A DNA stretch of 64,000 bases from Frondihabitans sp. Leaf304 (GCF_001423105.1 NZ_LMNV01000005.1:321019-385018), one strand, 5' to 3'. Positions 49,897 to 61,364 are shown, numbered from the stretch's first letter. Made by a program: numbers and translations. Notes: generated by a model from the letters alone, not told the origin.

Positions 49897-50289
49897 ATGG
49901 TGGAGTCGATCGCACGCGTGCGTCACATCCGCGTCACCCCCATGAAGGCCCGTCGCGTTGTCAACCTGATCCGCGGCAAGCAGGCCCTCGAGGCCCTGGC
50001 CATTCTGAAGTTCGCGCCGCAGGGCGCATCGGAGCCGGTCTACAAGCTCGTCGCGTCGGCTATGGCCAACGCCCGAGTGAAGGCCGACGCTCAGAACAGC
50101 TACCTCAACGACGAAGACCTCTACATCTCGAGTGCCTACGTCGACGAGGGAGCAACCCTCAAGCGGTTCCAGCCTCGTGCTCAGGGCCGTGCGTTCCAGA
50201 TCCTGAAGCGCACCAGCCACATCACGGTCGTCCTCGCGACGCCCGAAGAGGCCGAAGCGGCCACGACGTCGAAGAAGGCGAGCAAGTAA
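49897..50289 (+). CDS. rplV: 50S ribosomal protein L22
   Basis: 130 residues; [20 protein letters not shown] and the tunnel loop [20 protein letters not shown] are conserved. Very strong GAAGGAGGAG ribosome site. One-base overlap with rpsC. Confidence 0.98.
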   Translation: MVESIARVRHIRVTPMKARRVVNLIRGKQALEALAILKFAPQGASEPVYKLVASAMANARVKADAQNSYLNDEDLYISSAYVDEGATLKRFQPRAQGRAFQILKRTSHITVVLATPEEAEAATTSKKASK

Positions 50290-51080
50290 TGGGCCAGAAA
50301 GTAAACCCGTACGGCTTCCGTCTCGGAATCACCACCGACCACGTGTCGCGTTGGTTCTCCGACAGCACGAAGGCCGGCCAGCGCTACAGCGACTACGTCG
50401 CTGAAGACATCAAGATCCGCAACCTGCTCAAGACCTCCCTCGACCGCGCTGGCGTGGCCAAGATCGAGATCGAGCGCACCCGCGACCGCGTTCGCGTCGA
50501 CATTCACACGGCCCGCCCGGGCATTGTGATCGGTCGCCGTGGCGCCGAGGCCGAGCGCATCCGCGCCGACCTCGAGAAGCTCACGGGCAAGCAGATCCAG
50601 CTGAACATCCTCGAGGTCAAGAACCCCGAGGCCGAAGCTCAGCTCGTCGCCCAGGGCATCGCCGAGCAGCTCAGCGCTCGCGTGGCTTTCCGCCGCGCTA
50701 TGCGCAAGGGTCTGCAGGGTGCTCAGCGCGCCGGCGCCAAGGGTGTTCGCATCCAGGTCTCGGGCCGTCTCGGCGGCGCTGAGATGAGCCGCTCGGAGTT
50801 CTACCGCGAGGGCCGCGTGCCCCTGCACACGCTCCGCGCCAACATCGACTACGGCTTCTACGAAGCCAAGACCACGTTCGGTCGCATCGGTGTCAAGGTC
50901 TGGATCTACAAGGGCGACATCACCAACAAAGAGCTCGCGCGTGAGCAGGCGAACCAGAAGTCGTCGCGCCCCGAGCGTCGTAACGACCGTGGTGGCGACC
51001 GCGACCGTGGATCCCGTGGTGGCAACACCCGTGCTCCGCAGACGCAGGACGCCCCGGTCACCGCAGGAGCTGAGGCATAA
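50289..51080 (+). CDS. rpsC: 30S ribosomal protein S3, with Arg/Gly-rich tail
   Basis: 263 residues: KH domain and C-terminal domain (to about residue 215), then a 40-residue tail (about 224-263) rich in Arg, Gly, Asp and Ser, including [16 protein letters not shown]3 lies at the mRNA entry channel together with S4 and S5; S5 here has a similar N-terminal tail. One-base overlap with rplV. Confidence 0.97.
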   Translation: MGQKVNPYGFRLGITTDHVSRWFSDSTKAGQRYSDYVAEDIKIRNLLKTSLDRAGVAKIEIERTRDRVRVDIHTARPGIVIGRRGAEAERIRADLEKLTGKQIQLNILEVKNPEAEAQLVAQGIAEQLSARVAFRRAMRKGLQGAQRAGAKGVRIQVSGRLGGAEMSRSEFYREGRVPLHTLRANIDYGFYEAKTTFGRIGVKVWIYKGDITNKELAREQANQKSSRPERRNDRGGDRDRGSRGGNTRAPQTQDAPVTAGAEA

Positions 51081-51082
51081 CC

Positions 51083-51502
51083 ATGTTGATTCCCCGTCGT
51101 GTCAAGCACCGCAAGCAGCACCACCCCGGCCGTAGTGGCCAGGCCACCGGTGGTACTCGCGTGAGCTTCGGTGAGTACGGCATTCAGGCTCTCACGCCTG
51201 CCTACGTCACCAACCGTCAGATCGAGTCCGCTCGTATCGCCATGACCCGTCACATCAAGCGTGGTGGAAAGGTGTGGATCAACATCTACCCCGACCGCCC
51301 GCTAACCAAGAAGCCGGCCGAAACCCGCATGGGTTCCGGTAAGGGTTCGCCCGAGTGGTGGGTCGCCAACGTCAAGCCGGGTCGCGTGCTCTTCGAGCTC
51401 AGCGGCGTCAGCGAGGAAGTCGCCAAAGAGGCGCTCACTCGTGCAATTCACAAGCTGCCCCTGAAGGCACGCATCATCAAGCGCGAGGAGGGCGACGCAT
51501 AA
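51083..51502 (+). CDS. rplP: 50S ribosomal protein L16
   Basis: 139 residues; begins [21 protein letters not shown]16 organises the A-site tRNA elbow region and the central protuberance contacts. Ribosome site GGAG in the rpsC end; overlaps rpmC by one base. Confidence 0.98.
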   Translation: MLIPRRVKHRKQHHPGRSGQATGGTRVSFGEYGIQALTPAYVTNRQIESARIAMTRHIKRGGKVWINIYPDRPLTKKPAETRMGSGKGSPEWWVANVKPGRVLFELSGVSEEVAKEALTRAIHKLPLKARIIKREEGDA

Positions 51503-51837
51503 TGGCGATCGGATCCAAGGAGCTCGCTCCGACCGAGCTCGACACATTCGAAGACGAGCGTCTTGTCGACGAGCTCAAGAAGGCCAAGGAAGAGCTGTTC
51601 AACCTGCGCTTCCAGTCGGCTACCGGCCAGCTCGAGAACCACGGCCGCGTTCGTGCCGTCAAGCGCGACATCGCTCGTATCTACACGGTGCTCCGTGAGC
51701 GCGAGCTCGGCATTCGTGCCACCCCCGCCCCGGCCGCGGCTGCCCCCAAGGCTGCTGCCAAGAAGTCGACGAAGAAGGCCGCTGCGAAGCCGGCCGACGA
51801 GACCGTCGAGGCCGCTGAGACCGAGGAGACCAAGTAA
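51502..51837 (+). CDS. rpmC: 50S ribosomal protein L29, with C-terminal extension
   Basis: 111 residues. The L29 helices occupy about residues 8-75 ([20 protein letters not shown], then [20 protein letters not shown]). A 35-residue Ala/Lys then acidic tail follows, longer than usual L29 (60-80 residues). GAGGAGG ribosome site; overlaps rpsQ by one base. The earlier part of the open frame is a shadow of rplP. Confidence 0.96.
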   Translation: MAIGSKELAPTELDTFEDERLVDELKKAKEELFNLRFQSATGQLENHGRVRAVKRDIARIYTVLRERELGIRATPAPAAAAPKAAAKKSTKKAAAKPADETVEAAETEETK

Positions 51838-52148
51838 TGGCTACCGAGAAGAAGGCTGCTGCGGCCTCGACAGACACTGTCGAGTCGGACACCCTCGTCC
51901 GCGGCTACCGCAAGACGCGTCGTGGCTACGTCACGAGCGACAAGATGGAGAAAACCATCGTCGTCGAGGTCGAAGACCGCGTGAAGCACCCCCTGTACGG
52001 CAAGGTCATCCGCCGTACCTCCAAGGTCAAGGTTCACGACGAGGCCAACTCGGCCGGCGTCGGTGACCTGGTCGTCATCAGCGAGACCCGTCCGCTCAGC
52101 GCCTCCAAGCGCTGGCGCCTGGTCGAGATCCTCGAGAAGGCGAAGTAG
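51837..52148 (+). CDS. rpsQ: 30S ribosomal protein S17
   Basis: 103 residues; core from about residue 22 with [20 protein letters not shown] and [19 protein letters not shown]. The first 20 residues are an Ala/Thr/Ser/Asp-rich extension. 16S rRNA-binding OB-fold protein. Confidence 0.97.
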   Translation: MATEKKAAAASTDTVESDTLVRGYRKTRRGYVTSDKMEKTIVVEVEDRVKHPLYGKVIRRTSKVKVHDEANSAGVGDLVVISETRPLSASKRWRLVEILEKAK

Positions 52149-52176
52149 GCCTCGGCCTGCTCGATAGGAGACAGAA

Positions 52177-52545
52177 GTGATTCAGCAGGAATCCCGCCTC
52201 AAGGTCGCCGACAACACCGGTGCCAAAGAGATCCTCACCATCCGCGTTCTCGGTGGCTCGGGTCGTCGTTACGCCGGCCTCGGTGACGTCATCGTCGCCA
52301 CGGTGAAGGACGCCATCCCCGGTGGCAACGTGAAGAAGGGTGACGTCGTCAAGGCGGTCATCGTTCGCACCAAGAAGGAGACCCGTCGTAACGACGGCTC
52401 CTACATCAAGTTCGACGAGAACGCCGCAGTGATCCTGAAGGCTGACGGAGACCCCCGTGGTACCCGCATCTTCGGACCGGTCGGTCGCGAACTCCGCGAC
52501 AAGAAGTTCATGAAGATCATCTCGCTGGCGCCGGAGGTTATCTAA
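52177..52545 (+). CDS. rplN: 50S ribosomal protein L14
   Basis: 122 residues, complete: [20 protein letters not shown] to [14 protein letters not shown] start with TAGGAG upstream. First gene of the spc cluster; the 28-base gap after rpsQ is the only break here. Confidence 0.98.
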   Translation: MIQQESRLKVADNTGAKEILTIRVLGGSGRRYAGLGDVIVATVKDAIPGGNVKKGDVVKAVIVRTKKETRRNDGSYIKFDENAAVILKADGDPRGTRIFGPVGRELRDKKFMKIISLAPEVI

Positions 52546-52548
52546 GTC

Positions 52549-52908
52549 ATGGCAAACATCAAGAAGGGTGACCTGGTTCAGGTCATCACCGGAGCCACGC
52601 AGGCCCGCGGCGGAGACCGCGGCAAGCAGGGCAAGGTCATCGAGGTCCTCGTGGAGAAGAACCGCGTGGTCGTGGAGGGTGTCAACTTCGTCACCAAGCA
52701 CGTCCGTGTCGGCCAGACCCAGCGGGGCACCAAGACCGGCGGCATCGAGACGCACGAGGCTTCCATCCACGTGTCGAACGTCGCGCTGGTCGACCCTAAG
52801 AGCAAGAAGCCGACCCGCGTCGGCTTCCGCGAAGACAAGGTCACGAAAGACGGAGTCACCAAGACCGTCCGTGTCCGCTACGCCAAGAAGTCGGGGGAGG
52901 ATCTCTGA
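52549..52908 (+). CDS. rplX: 50S ribosomal protein L24
   Basis: 119 residues with the KOW motif ([29 protein letters not shown]) near the start and the [19 protein letters not shown] segment. Assembly initiator of the 50S subunit. 3 bases after rplN; one-base overlap with rplE. Confidence 0.97.
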   Translation: MANIKKGDLVQVITGATQARGGDRGKQGKVIEVLVEKNRVVVEGVNFVTKHVRVGQTQRGTKTGGIETHEASIHVSNVALVDPKSKKPTRVGFREDKVTKDGVTKTVRVRYAKKSGEDL

Positions 52909-53501
52909 TGAGTGACACCACTACCGCGACGGTCGAGCCCAGCGCTCAGCCTCGCCTCAAGGCCAAGTACCAGGCCGAGATCCTGCCGCAGCTGAAGAGC
53001 GACTTCGGATTCACGAACGTGCACCAGGTGCCCGGTCTCGTGAAGATCGTCGTCAACACCGGTGTCGGCGAGGCAGCTCGCGACTCGAAGGTCATGGACG
53101 GTGCGGTCAAAGACCTCACGGCCATCACCGGACAGAAGCCGCTGGTCACCAAGGCCCGTAAGTCCATCGCGCAGTTCAAACTGCGTGAGGGTCAGCCGAT
53201 CGGTGCTCACGTCACGCTTCGTGGCGACCGCGCTTGGGAGTTCCTCGACCGTCTGCTCTCGCTTGCGCTTCCTCGCATCCGCGACTTCCGCGGTCTGAGC
53301 GACCGCCAGTTCGACGGCAACGGCAACTACACCTTCGGTCTCAACGAGCAGAGCATGTTCCACGAGATCGATCAGGACCGCATCGACCGAGTTCGCGGCT
53401 TCGACATCACTGTCGTGACCACCGCGAAGAACGACGACGAGGGCCGGGCTCTGCTCAAGGCACTCGGCTTCCCGTTCCGCTCGGCCGACTCGGCCAACTA
53501 A
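52908..53501 (+). CDS. rplE: 50S ribosomal protein L5
   Basis: 197 residues; [20 protein letters not shown] and [20 protein letters not shown] are conserved. 5S rRNA-binding protein. A 15-residue Thr/Ser N-terminal extension precedes the fold. The next gene is rpsH; no rpsN is present in the 140-base gap. Confidence 0.97.
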   Translation: MSDTTTATVEPSAQPRLKAKYQAEILPQLKSDFGFTNVHQVPGLVKIVVNTGVGEAARDSKVMDGAVKDLTAITGQKPLVTKARKSIAQFKLREGQPIGAHVTLRGDRAWEFLDRLLSLALPRIRDFRGLSDRQFDGNGNYTFGLNEQSMFHEIDQDRIDRVRGFDITVVTTAKNDDEGRALLKALGFPFRSADSAN

Positions 53502-53512
53502 GATCGTTCGGT

Positions 53513-53538
53513 CGGACACTTCGGTTTCGAAGTGTCCG
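53513..53538 (+). other. Perfect hairpin between rplE and rpsH
   Basis: CGGACACTTCG and CGAAGTGTCCG form an 11-base perfect stem with loop GTTT, without a T-tract. It lies where many genomes have rpsN; it may be an RNA-processing or regulatory site (S8 is the spc repressor in E. coli). Confidence 0.55.
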
Positions 53539-53641
53539 GCCGCACTTCCGTGTCTGGAGAATCGCTCCAGGCCACCCGATCGCGTAGGTCGGCTCCCGGT
53601 GTACCGGAAGTCGAAACCGCTCGAGAAAGAGATCAATTCGC

Positions 53642-54040
53642 ATGACGATGACAGATCCGGTCGCAGACCTGCTGACCAGACTGCGCAACGCGAACTCGGC
53701 ATTCCACGAGACCGTGTCGCTGCCGAGCTCCAAGCTCAAGTCCCACATCGCTGAGATCCTCAAAAAAGAGGGTTTCATCGAGTCCTGGAAGGTCGAAGAC
53801 GCTCGCGTCGGACAGACCCTCACCATCGACCTCAAGTACGGCCCCGCACGCGAGCGCTCCATCGTGGGCATCAAGCGCGTTTCCAAGCCGGGCCTCCGCG
53901 TCTACGCAAAGTCGACCGAGATCCCTCAGGTTCTCGGCGGTCTCGGCGTGGCCATCCTGTCGACTTCCTCCGGTCTGCTGACCGACCGTGAGGCCGAGAA
54001 GAAGGGCGTGGGTGGGGAAGTCCTCGCCTACGTGTGGTAA
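53642..54040 (+). CDS. rpsH: 30S ribosomal protein S8
   Basis: 132 residues; [20 protein letters not shown] and the C-terminal [20 protein letters not shown]. It binds 16S rRNA helix 21 and in E. coli represses the spc operon. Only a weak AAGAGA ribosome site. Confidence 0.98.
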   Translation: MTMTDPVADLLTRLRNANSAFHETVSLPSSKLKSHIAEILKKEGFIESWKVEDARVGQTLTIDLKYGPARERSIVGIKRVSKPGLRVYAKSTEIPQVLGGLGVAILSTSSGLLTDREAEKKGVGGEVLAYVW

Positions 54041-54046
54041 CCCGCT

Positions 54047-54583
54047 ATGTCACGAATCGGACGCCTTCCCATTCCGATCCCCACCGGGGTCGACGTGAAG
54101 ATCGACGGCCAGGCCGTCACCGTCAAGGGCCCGAAGGGCGAGCTGTCGCTCGTCGTCGCCAGCCCCATTGAAGCCAAGCTCGAAGAGGGCACCGTTCTGG
54201 TCACCCGCCCGGATGACGAGCGCTCGTCGCGTTCGCTCCACGGCCTGACCCGCACTCTCATCGCGAACCAGATCACCGGCGTCACTCAGGGCTACTCCAA
54301 GGGCCTCGAGATCGTCGGTACCGGTTACCGCGTGCAGGCCAAGGGCCAGAACATCGAGTTCGCCCTCGGCTACTCGCACCCGATCACCGTCGAGCCGCCC
54401 CAGGGCATCAGCTTCACGGTCGAGGGCAACAACAAGCTCACCGTCACCGGCATCGACAAGCAGGCCGTCGGCGAAGTGGCCGCCAACATCCGCAAGCTGC
54501 GCAAGCCCGAGCCCTACAAGGGCAAGGGTGTTCGCTACGCCGGCGAGGTCGTCCGCCGCAAGGCCGGAAAGTCAGGTAAGTAA
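54047..54583 (+). CDS. rplF: 50S ribosomal protein L6
   Basis: 178 residues; begins [20 protein letters not shown] and has the C-terminal [15 protein letters not shown] motif. Two-domain rRNA-binding protein near the factor-binding site. 6 bases after rpsH. Confidence 0.98.
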   Translation: MSRIGRLPIPIPTGVDVKIDGQAVTVKGPKGELSLVVASPIEAKLEEGTVLVTRPDDERSSRSLHGLTRTLIANQITGVTQGYSKGLEIVGTGYRVQAKGQNIEFALGYSHPITVEPPQGISFTVEGNNKLTVTGIDKQAVGEVAANIRKLRKPEPYKGKGVRYAGEVVRRKAGKSGK

Positions 54584-54585
54584 TC

Positions 54586-54957
54586 ATGGGTCTCGGAACC
54601 AGAGGTAAGAGCAAGTCGGCCGCTACGAGCCGACGCCACACTCGCCTGCGCAAGAAGATCGTGGGCACGGAAGTTCGCCCCCGTCTCGTCGTCAATCGCT
54701 CGGCCCGTCACGTATTCGTGCAGGTCGTCGACGACAGCAAGGGCTACACCGTCGCCAGCGCATCGACCCTCGAGGCCGACATGCGCACGTTCGACGGTGA
54801 CAAGACGGCTAAGGCCAAGAAGGTCGGCGAGCTCGTCGCCGAGCGCGCCAAGGCTGCCGGAATCGAAGCGGTCGTCTTCGACCGCGGTGGTAACAAGTAC
54901 GCCGGACGCGTGGCGGCAATTGCCGACGGCGCCCGGGAAGGTGGGTTGGACCTGTGA
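54586..54957 (+). CDS. rplR: 50S ribosomal protein L18
   Basis: 123 residues; [20 protein letters not shown] and the C-terminal [18 protein letters not shown]. 5S rRNA binder. Overlaps rpsE by 4 bases. Confidence 0.98.
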   Translation: MGLGTRGKSKSAATSRRHTRLRKKIVGTEVRPRLVVNRSARHVFVQVVDDSKGYTVASASTLEADMRTFDGDKTAKAKKVGELVAERAKAAGIEAVVFDRGGNKYAGRVAAIADGAREGGLDL

Positions 54958-55676
54958 GCGACGCAACGAACAAGACGCCCGAGCCGACGGCCGAGGCCGT
55001 CGTCGAGCGCCCCGTGGAGACGGCTGCCGGCTCCGAGTCGAACAACCGCGAGGGTGGCAACAGTGGTCGTACCGACCGCCGTGGCGCCGGTCGCGGCGAC
55101 CGGAACCAGGGTCGCGGTGGTCGTGACGACCGCGACAAGAGCCAGTTCCTCGAGCGCGTCGTCACCATCAACCGCGTCTCCAAGGTCGTCAAGGGTGGTC
55201 GTCGCTTCAGCTTCACCGCTCTCGTCGTCGTCGGTGACGGTAACGGTCTCGTCGGTGTCGGCTACGGCAAGGCCCGCGAGGTTCCCACCGCCATCTCGAA
55301 GGGTGTTGAGGAGGCGAAGAAGAACTTCTTCCGCGTCCCTCGTATCGCGAACACCATTCCGCACCCCGTCCAGGGTGAGGCTGCAGCCGGCGTCGTCCTG
55401 CTCCGCCCCGCCGCTGCGGGTACCGGTGTTATCGCCGGTGGTCCGGTTCGCGCCGTTCTGGAGTGCGCTGGCATCCACGACGTTCTGAGCAAGTCGCTCG
55501 GTTCGTCGAACACCATCAACATCGTGCACGCGACTGTCGCCGCGCTGCAGCAGCTGGAAGAGCCGCGCGCCGTCGCAGCTCGTCGTGGTCTCGACATCGA
55601 CCAGGTCGCTCCCGCTCGTCTGCTTCGCATCGAGGCCGACGCTCGTGCTGCCGCAACTGAGAAGGCAGGTGCCTGA
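54954..55676 (+). CDS. rpsE: 30S ribosomal protein S5, with long Arg/Gly-rich N-terminus
   Basis: 240 residues, about 70 more than E. coli S5. The S5 core starts near residue 63 ([20 protein letters not shown]) and runs to about 230. Residues 1-62 are low complexity, ending in an Arg/Gly/Asp-rich stretch ([20 protein letters not shown]). S5 affects decoding accuracy and lies at the mRNA entry channel beside S3. GTG start (GTGA overlap with rplR). Confidence 0.97.
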   Translation: MSDATNKTPEPTAEAVVERPVETAAGSESNNREGGNSGRTDRRGAGRGDRNQGRGGRDDRDKSQFLERVVTINRVSKVVKGGRRFSFTALVVVGDGNGLVGVGYGKAREVPTAISKGVEEAKKNFFRVPRIANTIPHPVQGEAAAGVVLLRPAAAGTGVIAGGPVRAVLECAGIHDVLSKSLGSSNTINIVHATVAALQQLEEPRAVAARRGLDIDQVAPARLLRIEADARAAATEKAGA

Positions 55677-55858
55677 TGGCTCAGCTCCGCGTGACTCAGA
55701 TCAAGTCCAAAATTAGCGAGAAGCAGAACCAGCGCGACACGCTGCGCAGCTTGGGTCTCAAGCGAATCGGCCAGACGGTCGTTCGCCCTGATGACAAGCA
55801 GAACCGCGGTTACGTCGTAACGGTCGCTCACCTCGTCAAGGTCGAGGAGATTGACTAA
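55676..55858 (+). CDS. rpmD: 50S ribosomal protein L30
   Basis: 60 residues: [32 protein letters not shown]. Normal length. One-base overlaps with rpsE and rplO. Confidence 0.97.
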   Translation: MAQLRVTQIKSKISEKQNQRDTLRSLGLKRIGQTVVRPDDKQNRGYVVTVAHLVKVEEID

Positions 55859-56427
55859 TGGCTGACACTTCGAAAGACGAAGCCACCACGAAGGCCGCAG
55901 CTCCCAAGGCTGCGACCAAGAAGCCTGCCACCAAGGCAGCAACCACTCAGGCCGCAGCGAAGTCGGAGTCTTCCGACGTCGCTCGTCCGCAGATCCTCAA
56001 GGTCCACCACCTTCGTCCGGCTCCCGGTGCCAAGAAGGCGAAGACTCGCGTGGGTCGCGGTGAGGGTTCGAAGGGTAAGACCGCTGGTCGCGGTACCAAG
56101 GGAACCAAGGCTCGCTACACGGTCCGTGTCGGCTTCGAGGGTGGGCAGATGCCTCTGCACATGCGCACCCCGAAGCTCCGCGGGTTCAAGAACCCGTTCC
56201 GCGTCGAGTACCAGGTTGTCAACCTCGACAAGCTGACCGACCTCTACCCCGCCGGCGGTGAGGTCACCGTGAGTGACCTCGTGGCCAAGGGTGCCGTTCG
56301 CAAGAACGAGAAGGTCAAGGTGCTCGGCCAGGGCGATCTCGCCGTCAAGCTGACCGTGAGTGTCGACAAGGTCTCCGGCTCTGCCGAAGAGAAGATTGTC
56401 GCCGCGGGCGGAACAGTCACCAAGTAG
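55858..56427 (+). CDS. rplO: 50S ribosomal protein L15, with Ala/Lys-rich N-terminal extension
   Basis: 189 residues compared with about 145 normally. The core begins near residue 47 ([20 protein letters not shown]) and includes the [19 protein letters not shown] loop. The first 44 residues are Ala/Thr/Lys-rich, disordered-looking. Last ribosomal gene before secY. Confidence 0.97.
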   Translation: MADTSKDEATTKAAAPKAATKKPATKAATTQAAAKSESSDVARPQILKVHHLRPAPGAKKAKTRVGRGEGSKGKTAGRGTKGTKARYTVRVGFEGGQMPLHMRTPKLRGFKNPFRVEYQVVNLDKLTDLYPAGGEVTVSDLVAKGAVRKNEKVKVLGQGDLAVKLTVSVDKVSGSAEEKIVAAGGTVTK

Positions 56428-56493
56428 TACCTGAGGGGGTGGTCCGTAAGGGCCACCCCCATCAGTCGTTTATCCTCATACCGGGAGGCCACC

Positions 56494-57812
<1,319 letters not shown>

Positions 57813-57816
<4 letters not shown>

Positions 57817-58430
57817 CCCCGGCTGCAGACGCCCAGGGCACTCGACTGCTCATCGTCGGTCCGCCCGGCGCGGGCAAGGGCACTCAGGCAGTGCGCATTG
57901 CTGAGACCTACGGGATCCCCGCGATTTCGACCGGAGACATCTTCCGAGCGAACGTGAAGAACGAGACACCGTTGGGTCTCAAGGTGAAGACCATTCTCGA
58001 CGCGGGCGACTACGTTCCCGACACGCTGACCAACGAGCTGATCGAAGACCGCCTGGCTCAGCCCGACGCCGAGCAGGGCTTCTTGCTCGACGGTTACCCG
58101 CGCACGGCCGATCAGGTCGACTACCTGGAGAGCCTGTTGCAGGGCAAGGGCGAGCAGCTCACAGCAGTCGTGCAACTCGTCGCGGATCGCGATGAGATCG
58201 TGGAGCGACTCCGCCGTCGCGCCGTTGAGCAGGGTCGCAGTGACGACACCGAAGAGGCCATTCGGCACCGTCAAGACGTCTATCTCCGCGAGACCGGTCC
58301 GCTGATCGCCGCGTATGGCGAGAAGGGCCTCGTACTCGAGGTCGACGGACTCGGTTCGATCGACGAGGTTGCCTCGCGCATCGACGACGCTCTCGCGTCA
58401 CGGGGCATCCGGCCCACCGCCGCAGCCTGA
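57813..58430 (+). CDS. adk: Adenylate kinase
   Basis: 205 residues; P-loop GPPGAGKGT at 16-24, [23 protein letters not shown] and the short lid (no zinc finger) typical of actinobacteria. Converts AMP and ATP to 2 ADP. ATG overlaps the secY stop (ATGA); the upstream open frame is a shadow of secY. Confidence 0.97.
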
Positions 58431-58462
58431 CCTCTTTCCGCTCTCAGAAACGAAGGCACCGC

Positions 58463-59296
58463 GTGGCTTTTCGCCGTCCCGGCATCTACAAGACCCCCGA
58501 AGAACTCCGGCGGATGGTCGCCCCGGGGCTGTTGACCGCGGCCTCGCTCGAGGCCGTCGCCGCGGCGATTCGTCCCGGCATCACGACCGGCGAGCTGGAT
58601 GCGATCGCCGAGCGGACGATCCGTGCCGGCGGCGGCGAGCCGAACTTCATGCTCGTCCCTGGCTATCGGCACACGGTGTGCGCATCGGTGAATGCCGACG
58701 TCGTGCACGGCATTCCGGGCGACCGGGTGCTGGCTGCGGGCGACATCGTGTCGATCGACAGCGGAGCTCAGCTCGACGAGTGGAACGGCGATTCGGCCCG
58801 GACGTTCGTGCTTGCCGACCCGTCGGATCCTGAGCGTTTTGCTGAGCGCGAGCGCCTCAACCACGTGACCGAGCAGTCGCTCTGGCACGGCATCGCCGCC
58901 CTGGCGGCGGCTTCGCACCTCAATGAGGTGGGCGAAGCGATCGAGGAGTACATCGAGTCGCAGGGCGAATTCGGAATCCTCGAGGACTACGTCGGTCACG
59001 GCATCGGACGCTCGATGCACGAAGAGCCCCCGGTGTTCAACTACCGCGTCAAGGGTCGCGGCCCGACGGTCAAGCCCGGCCTGGTCGTGGCCATCGAGCC
59101 GATGATCACCGCTGGCGGAATCGAGACCTTCACCCAGGGCGACGACTGGACTGTCACGACGACCGACTCATCTGACTCTGCGCACTGGGAGCACTCGGTC
59201 GCGGTCCATGCCGACGGCATCTGGGTGCTGACCGCGCCAGACGGTGGCGCCTCCGGGTTGGCTCCGCTCGGGGTCAAGCCGGTTCCGATCCCGTAG
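58463..59296 (+). CDS. map: Methionine aminopeptidase, type I
   Basis: 277 residues. Metal ligands: two Asp in IDSGAQLDEWNGDSART, His in GHGIGRSMHEEP, Glu in AIEPMITAGG and Glu in WEHSVAVH. Removes the initiator Met. GTG start with GAAGGC upstream, 32 bases after adk. Its 3' end faces the reverse-strand LCP gene. Confidence 0.96.
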   Translation: MAFRRPGIYKTPEELRRMVAPGLLTAASLEAVAAAIRPGITTGELDAIAERTIRAGGGEPNFMLVPGYRHTVCASVNADVVHGIPGDRVLAAGDIVSIDSGAQLDEWNGDSARTFVLADPSDPERFAERERLNHVTEQSLWHGIAALAAASHLNEVGEAIEEYIESQGEFGILEDYVGHGIGRSMHEEPPVFNYRVKGRGPTVKPGLVVAIEPMITAGGIETFTQGDDWTVTTTDSSDSAHWEHSVAVHADGIWVLTAPDGGASGLAPLGVKPVPIP

Positions 59297-59343
59297 CGCC
59301 CCGCTCCCAAGGGGGCACGGCGATGCCTGCCACCCTCGGGAGG

Positions 59344-60654
59344 TCAGCCGTTGCCGACGGAGCAGGTCTTCTCGGAGGCCGCCTGACCAGTGATGGTCGA
59401 CGGAAGTGCTGTCGCCGTCGAGCTCGGTGTCGCCGAGGATTTCGGTGTCGCCGTCGTTCCGGACGAGGATCCGCTGCCCGCCGCTGTCCCGCCGCCGGTT
59501 GAGCTGCTGCTGCCGGAGGAGCTGCTGCCCGAAGAGCCGCCAGAGCCCGTCGAGCTTTCCGCCTGTGATGCCCGTCCGGTGCTGTCGTCTCCGAGCGTGA
59601 ACTTGGTGTCGCTCTGCAGGTCGGCATTGAGGATCGCGGCGTCTGCTGCGGCCGGAACGACGCGGTTGGAGTTCTGCGGGTCTTCGGCCGTCGGGTACTG
59701 GACGAAGAGGACGCTGGAGAGGTCGATGTCTTTGAGCGCTGTGCCGAGCTCGATCATGGTGTCAGTGTTGCTGAGGCTCCTGGAGAGCGTCATGTTCTTG
59801 ACGGCGGCGGAGGCGAGGCCGTAGAGCTTCACGGGATTGCTGAGGGTGCCGGCCGAGGCGATCTTGCGCATCATGGCGGAGAGGAACACCTGCTGGGACG
59901 AGATTCGCGCGAGGTCGCTGCCGTCGCCCACACCATGGCGCGTGCGGAGGAACTCGAGCGCTTGGAGACCCTTGAGCGTGTGCGTACCGGCGGAGAGCTG
60001 CAGGCCCGAGTCGGTGTCGCTGATGGCCTGGGCGACGCAGACGTCGACTCCGCCGACGGCGTTCGACATCGAGATGACGCCGTCGAAGGTGATCTCGGCG
60101 GCATAGGGGATGGAGAGACCCGTCAGCGACTCGACGGTGGCGACGGTGCAACCGAGACCCTGGCCGAGGCTGGTGTTGAACTGCTGGTAGCTGAGTGCGG
60201 GGAACGTGGCGCCGCCCGTGCCCGTGCAGGCGGGGAGGTCGACCATCAGGTCGCGAGGAAAGCTGATGGCGGTCATCTGCTTGTGGTCGGCCGACAGGTG
60301 GATCAGGATCGTGACGTCGTTTCGGCTGCCGTCGGCGACTCCGGCCTGCACCTCGGTCTGACCGACGCGGGTGTCGCTGCCGACGAGGAGGATGTTCGCG
60401 CCTCCCTCGATGGCGCCGATCGAGGTGTTCTCGGCGATCTTGTCTTCGGCGGCGCCGATCGACACGCTCTTGATCTGCGACTTGAGGTTGAAGGCGGCGA
60501 TGGCCGCCACGCTGCCGACGCTCATCACACCGACGCCGAGCGCGACTGCGAGGAGCATTGCCGTGAACCGGAAGGGGTGCGGGCGGCGGAGCTGACCGTG
60601 GCGGGCGATGGGGTTCGCGCCCGTATGGCGACGGCTCGTGCGTTCTCCGGGCAC
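59344..60654 (-). CDS. LytR-CpsA-Psr (LCP) family cell wall ligase
   Basis: 436 residues from the chosen GTG. Basic cytoplasmic N-terminus, one membrane helix (about 30-52), then the LCP domain: ILLVGSDTRVG, RNDVTILIHLSADHKQMTAI, SFPRDLMVDLP and LEFLRTRHGVGDGSDLARIS, with the pyrophosphate-binding Arg residues. A Ser/Gly/Thr-rich tail follows. LCP proteins attach teichoic-acid-like or arabinogalactan-type polymers to peptidoglycan. The GTG at 60654 has GAGG before it and lies behind the -10 box TACAGT; the frame extends to 60825 but that part would be upstream of the promoter. It interrupts the usual map-infA order. Confidence 0.88.
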   Translation of the reverse strand: MPGERTSRRHTGANPIARHGQLRRPHPFRFTAMLLAVALGVGVMSVGSVAAIAAFNLKSQIKSVSIGAAEDKIAENTSIGAIEGGANILLVGSDTRVGQTEVQAGVADGSRNDVTILIHLSADHKQMTAISFPRDLMVDLPACTGTGGATFPALSYQQFNTSLGQGLGCTVATVESLTGLSIPYAAEITFDGVISMSNAVGGVDVCVAQAISDTDSGLQLSAGTHTLKGLQALEFLRTRHGVGDGSDLARISSQQVFLSAMMRKIASAGTLSNPVKLYGLASAAVKNMTLSRSLSNTDTMIELGTALKDIDLSSVLFVQYPTAEDPQNSNRVVPAAADAAILNADLQSDTKFTLGDDSTGRASQAESSTGSGGSSGSSSSGSSSSTGGGTAAGSGSSSGTTATPKSSATPSSTATALPSTITGQAASEKTCSVGNG

Positions 60655-60727
60655 GTTTCCTCGTTTCGTAGGGCTGCGACGTCGCTGGACTGGCGCGGCG
60701 ATCGGCGTGTCGAGTTGACCCGCCAGG

Positions 60728-60757
60728 TTGAAAAACTGTAGCGCAATCGAATAAGAT
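60728..60757 (+). promoter_or_regulatory. Promoter of infA-rpmJ-rpsM-rpsK
   Basis: TTGAAA (60728-60733), 18 bases, TAAGAT (60752-60757); leader of about 160 bases to infA. It overlaps the divergent LCP -10 box. Confidence 0.6.
60735..60740 (-). promoter_or_regulatory. Possible -10 box of the LCP gene
   Basis: On the minus strand TACAGT, about 80 bases before the GTG at 60654; inside the infA promoter spacer. Confidence 0.4.
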
Positions 60758-60921
60758 CGACCCTTGGTGCCGTGGGCCGCTCTCCGCGTGCAATCTTCGG
60801 ATCGATTCCTATGAGTCGAATCCATGGGCTCTCAGCTTGGCAAGACTTCGGTCTCGTCTGCGAGACGTGCGGCACCAATCCCCGCAAGACCAGCAAACCA
60901 ATTTTTAGCGACAGTGAGGCT

Positions 60922-61143
60922 ATGGCCAAAAAAGACGGTGTCATCGAAATCGAAGGCGCAGTGGTCGAAGCGCTGCCCAACGCGATGTTTCGTGTTGAGC
61001 TGAGCAACGGGCACAAGGTTCTCGCGCACATCTCCGGCAAGATGCGGCAGCACTACATCCGCATCCTCCCCGAAGACCGTGTGATCGTCGAGCTGAGCCC
61101 CTACGACTTGACCCGCGGCCGGATCGTCTACCGCTACAAGTAG
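60922..61143 (+). CDS. infA: Translation initiation factor IF-1
   Basis: 73 residues, full OB-fold: [20 protein letters not shown] to [11 protein letters not shown]. It binds the 30S A-site. GTGAGG ribosome site. Confidence 0.98.
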   Translation: MAKKDGVIEIEGAVVEALPNAMFRVELSNGHKVLAHISGKMRQHYIRILPEDRVIVELSPYDLTRGRIVYRYK

Positions 61144-61247
61144 GCCAGCTCCTCTCCGAGGGTTTACCCCCGGCAAGGGCTGGTGCTGGAAAGGAACGGC
61201 TCGACGCATCCGTCGAGCACGAGGCCAGCGAGTCAAAAGGAAGCAAC

Positions 61248-61364
61248 ATGAAGGTCAAGCCCAGCGTCAAGCGCATCTGCGAGCACTGCAAGGTGATTCG
61301 CCGCAACGGTCGCGTCATGGTGATCTGCAACAGCAACCCGCGTCACAAGCAGCGTCAGGGCTAA
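61248..61364 (+). CDS. rpmJ: 50S ribosomal protein L36 (zinc form)
   Basis: 38 residues, [20 protein letters not shown] and then [18 protein letters not shown]. Zinc ligands Cys11, Cys14, Cys27 and His33 are all present, so this is the zinc-requiring form. AAAAGGAAG ribosome site. Confidence 0.97.
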   Translation: MKVKPSVKRICEHCKVIRRNGRVMVICNSNPRHKQRQG

